From contig CM056380.1 in assembly GCA_029718625.1 (NCBI GenBank), positions 98,382,780-98,446,779 of the forward strand: a stretch of DNA of 64,000 bases. The letters are read 5' to 3'. The notes under the pieces were generated by a model. That model saw only the letters and a program-made list of their open reading frames with translations. It was not told the origin of the DNA and ran no database searches. The DNA comes from Synaphobranchus kaupii (lineage: Eukaryota; Chordata; Actinopteri; Anguilliformes; Synaphobranchidae). This document shows, one piece after another, positions 58,870 to 64,000 of the stretch (position 1 is the stretch's first letter; the number at the start of each line of letters is the position of its first letter). The translations under genes were made by a program, and so were the position numbers.

Positions 58870-60932
58870 ATGGCGGAGCGGTACAACGCCACCGGCGTGA
58901 AGATCCCTGATCCCAGCAAGATCAAAGAGATCGACCTGATCAACCGGGACCCCAAGCAGATCAATGAGGACGTGGTGAAGGTACGCCCCGAAGCACGGGG
59001 GGGGGGAGGCTGGTCTGGTTTCGCTGCAGCCTGGGGATTTGCAGGGCATGCTCAAAGCCATCCAGTCATACATAATAGTGCCCTTACCCTGTTGTCTGCG
59101 GCAGCCATGCACCCAAAAATAGCTTGAAGTCTACTGTAGTGCCTCGGTGAGATATGACATTTCTTTGTGGAAGTAGGGTTGGGGGGGGGGGGGGGGCGGG
59201 GGGGGTCAGTTTGCTTTTGCATTTCTTCGGATTGCATTTTAAATTATGTTACGGAACTACTTTTTACATGTATTTTCATTTTTGATTTTAATGATGTGGA
59301 TTGTTGGAAATCTTGAAAATGATGAATAATTTTAATTAACTGGAATCTGAATTTAAATACATTACTGGCTACTCTCCTTTAATAGCTGTAAAGTTTGGCA
59401 TAAGTTGATAGAATCTCATTAGAACTTGAGATTTCGTTAGAACATTAATGAATCGTTTTCTACCTCGGCTTTCCTCATCGTGTATCTCAATTGCAGTGAC
59501 CTGTTATCTTTGGCCTCGCTTGCAAATTGTGTGATTTTATTTTGGTCCTTCTTTATATCACACATCATTCAATTTCCCACATTATATTTTTAGCAGTCAT
59601 GCTAAGATATGCAACTTTGTCTAATTTTGATAATATTTCAAGTTTCTCATCAATAGAAAGTGTCTAGTTTCATACCCATTTTGTCTATATCTCTGAGGTT
59701 TGCATCTCTGACATTCTACTGCACATGTACAGTGCCCTCCACAATTATTGGCACCCCTGGTAAAGATGAATAAAAAGGGTTATAAAAAATTAACCTTTTG
59801 GTGAATTAGCTTAATCTCACACTGAAAAACGTAGAAAAATACAACCCTTAACTGAAGTAAATTTATTCTGAGAAAAAAAAATCTCATCAAAGATCTTTTA
59901 TTTTTAACAAAACCATGTGTGCCACGATTATTGGCACCCCTAGAAATTATTATGAACAAAATGTAACAGAAGCATTTTTTCCATTTATATTTTACTTTTT
60001 AAAGTTGATCAGAGTGTTTAGGAACTTTCAAGCAGTAATTCATGACTTCCTGTTTCACTGGGGTATACATATGAGGTGACACAAATGTCTGAGATACACT
60101 GGAGGTGCGTCCCAATATTCTTCACTCCCCACCTCCCCACCTCAACTCCCCCACTACCACTCCTCTCCTACCCGGAAATATGCAAAACTGTCTGAACGTT
60201 TTGAGTACAAGTATTTTCATGTACAGTATACAATGTACCTGACATTCCGGTTTGCGTCGAGACATTAATTAATATGTAACCATTAATACGTAATTAAGAT
60301 GTAATCAGCGACATTAGATTAAAACACAAAGATCTGTTTCTGGGGCACGGAGCAGAGGACGTGGTAGTGGAGCAAGGGAGGGTGCATTGTTTGAGTATTG
60401 GGACACACCCACTATGTTCTAGAAATCTTATTCATTTCATTCACTAACTGCTCGACCATTGAAAGAACCCCATGACACAACTGTCTGAGGTATTATTTAG
60501 AAAATACTTGAAAACTGGACCAGATAGGTGAGTGAACGTGGAATCGTTATTCACACTTCATTAACCCCTGAGGGACCGCTCTTCCCCCAGGTAGACTTCG
60601 AGGATGTGATCGCTGAGCCGGACGGCACACACAGCCTGGACGGGGTGTGGAAGGCCAGCTACACCACCTTCACCGTGTCCAAGTACTGGTGCTACCGTGT
60701 GCTGTCGGCCATCTTCGGCATCCCGGTATCCCTGCTGTGGGGCTTCCTGTTCGCCTGCATTTCCTTCTGCCACATCTGGGCCGTCATGCCCTGCATCAAG
60801 AGCTGCCTGATCGAGTCCCAGTGCCTGAGCCGAATCTACTCCCTCTGCATCCACACCTTCTGTGACCCGCTCTTTGAATCGCTGGGCAAGGTCTGCAGCA
60901 ACATCCGGGTGGCTCTGCGCAAGGAGGTTTAG
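58870..60932 (+). CDS. cav3: caveolin-3, 2 exons
   Basis: The muscle caveolin, which forms caveolae at the sarcolemma. Exons are 58870-58980 and 60591-60932, giving 150 residues (human 151). Both junctions fall between codons. Features: [20 protein letters not shown]; the caveolin signature FEDVIAEP at 40-47; a scaffolding domain at 54-73 beginning [17 protein letters not shown]; a membrane hairpin at about 74-106 ([16 protein letters not shown]); and a cysteine-rich tail ending [17 protein letters not shown] and the KEV end distinguish it from caveolin-1. The ATG has a strong context (GCC before, G after). It neighbours an oxytocin-type receptor as in human CAV3-OXTR. The intron holds a Tc1 fragment and a MITE. 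No defect is seen. Confidence 0.95.
59160..59206 (+). other. G-rich tract in cav3 intron 1
   Basis: Runs of 17 and 8 G separated by single C bases lie at 59178-59206, with another G8 run near 59000. G-quadruplex formation is possible in DNA and intron RNA. Confidence 0.6.
59731..60100 (+). mobile_element. Tc1-like left-end fragment in cav3 intron 1
   Basis: The end CAGTGCCCTCCACAATTATT is followed by GGCACCCCTGG, and an inner copy GTGCCACGATTATTGGCACC lies near 59921. This is the double-repeat layout of a Tc1 left end. No transposase remains and the right end is missing. It is related to the element at 27245. Confidence 0.65.
60104..60410. mobile_element. MITE family A, copy 2 (complete)
   Basis: The inverted ends are GGTGCGTCCCAATA on the left and TATTGGGACACACC on the right, enclosing about 307 bp shared with 48028-48313. 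It lies within cav3 intron 1, 180 bp before exon 2. Confidence 0.75.
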
Positions 60933-61192
60933 AATGCTGCTTGTTTTTTGTTTTTTTGAAAGGGGGGGGAGGGGGGGTTGCTGACAGTTGGAGTCTCTGC
61001 CTGCACTCACTCGTCTGAGCCCCTCTTTATCCCGTCGAGGTGTGCATCTGCTCTGAAAGGCTGGCCACTTCTTCAGCATGAGTGGGAAACTTGTGACAGA
61101 AATTTACACAGCGCAGAGAATGATTTTGATTTGCCACCAGGTTCGCCGTGGTGGGCAGGTCCCCACAAGCTTAATTTTACACAACTATGCAG
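60933..61192 (+). other. cav3: start of cav3 3'UTR
   Basis: A G-run block (60962-60977) follows the stop codon by about 30 bp. No poly(A) signal is obvious before the MITE; AATAAA at about 61564-61569 is a candidate. Confidence 0.4.
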
Positions 61193-61379
61193 AGGTGGAA
61201 ATCCAGGGGACATGAAGTAAAAGTCCTACCATGTGTTTCTTCCACCCATAGACTCAACCAGCTGATTTCACTAATTAGTTCTACTTCCTTGCTGAAGAAT
61301 TATGTTAATTAGCAAATCCAGGTGATTGGAGCAAAATACTGGGGTGGGCTTTTACTTTATGTCCCCTGGATTTCCACCT
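61193..61379. mobile_element. MITE family B, copy 2
   Basis: It has the same hairpin-forming 187-bp element as 48413-48600, with ends AGGTGGAAATCCAGGGGACA and its inverse, and few differences from copy 1. It probably lies in the cav3 3'UTR or just beyond it. Confidence 0.8.
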
Positions 61380-63070
61380 CCTGCAACTATGACATTGCTT
61401 AATGTGTTGATCCTTGATGTGTTTATGTGTTAATTGATTATTCATTCAGTAACCATAGTGTTGTTCTGTTAGACAGAGAAAATCCTATTAAAAAAAAGCC
61501 AGTGACAATGTCATTACTTGCTTGGATAGTACTCCGCTTGGCCATGCTGTATGTGAAAACAAAAATAAAGCTATTAGCTAAATATGATCGCTCTACTGCT
61601 ATACTAATTCACACGATGCTATGTCCTCAAGACAGACATGAAATATTGAGTTACGAGAATAACTGTTGAAGAAGCATGTAAGGGAAAAAAAAAAAAACTT
61701 CTTCCACTCCCCCAAGTGCCACTACTACTTTTAACCACTAGGTGGTATCAAGAGAAACATATTCCCAGATGACCTGGTAAATTTACATGTATGGTCAGAC
61801 AGATGGAGACAGACATAAACATATAAGCACGCAATTACTTTTGTGTCTCCTTGGTTTTAATATTAACTAGTCATCCCATTCATTCTTAGCATAACAAACA
61901 ATTTATTTTCAATAAATAACTGATATATATGGCTTAAAGTATATCTGACCAACGTAAAGAGAATACAAATGCAGTTGATGATCACAAAGGAAGTTGAAAA
62001 GTTCAAGTCACCCCATGGGCATAATGGTATCACAATATAGATATAAAAAGCTGAAAAATACCTCCACTACCTGATAGCCACCTGGTTTACTTTGTACTGT
62101 AATTTATGTTTTTTAAAAAGGACATGTAATGGATGCATCACACTATTCCTAATCAAGTAATGCCTGATGTATTTCTGTATGTATCTAATATGGATGTTGC
62201 TCATTAATCATACAATAGCATGGATTTGTTTTTTGTATACAATTATATTTTAATAGGGCTTAGGGTAGCCATATTGGATGTAAAAAAAGGCTATATAGTG
62301 GAATTATGTTGAGCATACGTTTATTTTTTTAATTGCAGTTTTTATATACACCCAAAGAACTGTTTGAGTAAAAGGAAAATATTTTTTTGATTGTTTATGG
62401 TTAATATAAAGACAGGAAAACACAAAAACTGTGGTAAACAATTTTATCTTGCGATGACCCCGCGGTGAAATGTTTCCTAAAATGAGCAAATGGTAAATTT
62501 ATATGATCTAATGTAAGGACAACAGGAACAAGAACCACAAACTGCAGTTACAAATAAAGTACCTTCATATCAGATTTAAAAATCAACAGCAGCCATTTTC
62601 CTTTATTGAAATACTTTCCTATTTTTGACCACTCCCATCATGAATGTTTCCCTCTACACTGGCACACAAACCCATGATATCCCAGGTCAATACAACGCAA
62701 ACAATATGTGACCTGTCACCTGAAATAAAGCAATGTGGAATGTCAGAATATTCAGGCCATTTATGTGCCCACCTTTTTTACTGCCCTCCCCAGAACCTCA
62801 TTTTTTAAAATTTGTCCAATTTCTTCTTTTAAAGGTTAAACACATCCAACAATAAACTTACACAGACAGAGTTGAATAATGAATAGCTTACTGTGCTCAA
62901 GGAACTATATCTTAAAATAAACCTAGCTACGTTTGTGTTCTTCATAATGGTTTCTAATAAACAATTTTGCCATCTACACCATGTACAACAGCTATATACA
63001 CAGATATATGAAACATTTTTTAGTCCTCTCATTTATTATTTTTTGGATGATAAAAAAAAGTAGTGCAATA
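61380..63070. other. gene-free stretch between cav3 and the receptor gene
   Basis: AT-rich, with no supported gene. It may include the distal 3'UTRs of the two converging genes. The short frame at 61427-61669 has no known domain. Confidence 0.35.
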
Positions 63071-63199
63071 GTATTGAATGGACCTTTGCACAGGAAAGGG
63101 AGAGAGAGGGTGGCTGGGAGATTGAGTGCTGAAGCAAGTTTAAAGAGACGTGACAAGAGGCCAGGTTTCTGTGGCGGAGGTCTGTTCGGTGAGGCAGAG

Positions 63200-63600
63200 C
63201 AGGGAGGAGGTTCAGTGTTAGGAGAGGTTCATGTGGAGAAAGTCTTTGTGGTGAAGGAGAGAAGAAGTGTGTAGTTTATGAGGCTTAGGTGGTGGTTTGC
63301 TTGGGGACATGGGGGAGGTGCAGGATTGGGGGAGGTGCAGGATTGGGGGAGGTTCATGTGGCGGAAGGGGAAACAGAGTTCAGGGTTTTTGAGTTTCATG
63401 TTGTGGAGGTCCGTTTGGGGAGAGCAAGGGATGGGGAGGTGTACGTTCCGGAAGCTCGCTTGGGGGAAGGGCTGTCGGGAAGCTCATGTTATGGAGGTCC
63501 ATTTGGGGAGAGCGAGGACGGGGAGGGGTACGTTCCGGAAGTCTGCTTGGGTGAAGCTCATGTGATGGAGGTCTGTGTGATGCTCTTCTGACTGCTGGTG
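63200..63600 (-). repeat. decayed tandem duplication over the end of the receptor gene
   Basis: The plus-strand phrase TCATGTTGTGGAGGTCC with GGGGAGAGC and GTACGTTCCGGAAGC recurs at 63396, 63484 and, in part, at 63558. Spacings are 88 and 74 bp, and weaker copies lie near 63226 and 63350. The 63558 copy contains the receptor stop codon. Confidence 0.65.
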
Positions 63601-63805
63601 CTCTTGATGGCGAAGGTGGAGGAGTTGCTCTTGCGGCTGGAATCGCGCTCACAGCGACAATGGGACGACTTCAGGTAGCGCCTGGAGCAGCACATGAAAC
63701 TCTGTCTCAGGTCATGGAACAGGTGGCCCGCGAAAAACATGTAGATCCAGGGGTTACAGCAGCTGTTGAGACTGGCCAGCAGCATCGAGATAATGAAGGG
63801 CATCG
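63558..63805 (-). CDS. oxtr: oxytocin/isotocin receptor, last exon (TM7 and C-tail)
   Basis: The terminal exon of a Gq-coupled neurohypophysial peptide receptor. A splice acceptor (TTTTTTTCAG on the minus strand) precedes 63805; two bases complete a split codon, and 81 residues plus the stop follow. TM7 reads [20 protein letters not shown], with the NPxxY-type NPWIY. Then come the helix-8 region [19 protein letters not shown], with a likely palmitoylated Cys pair, and a Ser/Thr-rich tail. From memory it matches OXTR better than vasopressin receptors, and the cav3 neighbour agrees. The main exon encoding TM1-TM6 lies beyond the window. Confidence 0.9.
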
Positions 63806-64000
63806 CTGAAAAAAACGATAAGGAAATCAGTTCAATTTACCACTCAATTTCTCATTTTACAGGTATTCACAAACTAAAGTAAAGCTTAATAACTTAAATT
63901 CAGCATATACACCAGAGCCGGGATTGATCACTGATAATAATTTCGTCTGATCAGCTGCACAGGTGAATGAGCCACATGACCGATATTATTATAGGGCAAC
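63806..64000 (-). other. oxtr: part of the oxtr intron between TM6 and TM7
   Basis: Non-coding sequence upstream of the last receptor exon on the minus strand. An intron at this position is known for this receptor family. Nothing else is seen. Confidence 0.6.

Noticed and set aside
60561..61079. 172-codon minus-strand frame opposite cav3 exon 2
   Set aside because: It is a shadow of the cav3 coding strand with no domain of its own.

Overview
This window is nuclear DNA from a ray-finned fish, almost certainly a teleost. It has split genes with GT-AG introns, vertebrate-type protein sequences, and many fish-type transposons: Tc1/mariner elements (one with a Sleeping Beauty-like end structure), L2-like LINE fragments, a tRNA-derived SINE, several MITEs, and long microsatellites. 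There is nothing prokaryotic here, so operons, ribosome binding sites and CRISPR do not apply.

Layout. 0-1.2 kb: last coding exon of the metabotropic glutamate receptor gene grm2 (+). 1.2-8.7 kb: gene-free and repeat-rich, with tRNA-Cys relics, a decayed tandem repeat and nested transposons. 8.7-19.6 kb: complete 15-exon rrp9 (-), encoding the U3 snoRNP WD40 protein. 19.6-22.0 kb: divergent rrp9/parp3 promoter region. 22.0-30.9 kb: parp3 (+), 10 coding exons, DNA-damage ADP-ribosyltransferase. 31-38 kb: intergenic DNA, with possible 5'UTR exons of the next gene. 38.06-39.33 kb: an intact single-exon orphan GPCR of the GPR61/GPR62 group (+). 39.3-49.5 kb: repeat-rich intergenic DNA. 49.6-52.2 kb: three-exon caveolin-2-like gene (+). 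58.9-60.9 kb: two-exon cav3 (+). 63.56-63.81 kb: last exon of an oxytocin/isotocin receptor gene (-).

From memory, human GRM2, RRP9, PARP3 and GPR62 lie together on 3p21 and CAV3-OXTR lie on 3p25. The fish window therefore joins two blocks that are now separate on the same human chromosome arm. I placed splice sites by hand. Both complete multi-exon reading frames close exactly: rrp9 1,452 nt (483 aa) and parp3 1,572 nt (523 aa), with phase-consistent junctions.

The genes do not form a single pathway. rrp9 and parp3 are paired by a head-to-head promoter, and the caveolin-2-like gene and cav3 are related membrane-coat genes. I found no convincing undescribed multi-gene system. The most interesting features are repeats placed against essential splice sites: a TG-rich array beside the parp3 catalytic exon, a 25-copy array and a TTAA-flanked transposon in rrp9, and a CT array serving as the polypyrimidine tract of the caveolin-2-like gene. 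Also notable are an in-frame upstream ORF ending 3 nt before the GPCR start, a GPR61-like protein at the GPR62 locus, and a strong MYC-type E-box in the rrp9/parp3 promoter.
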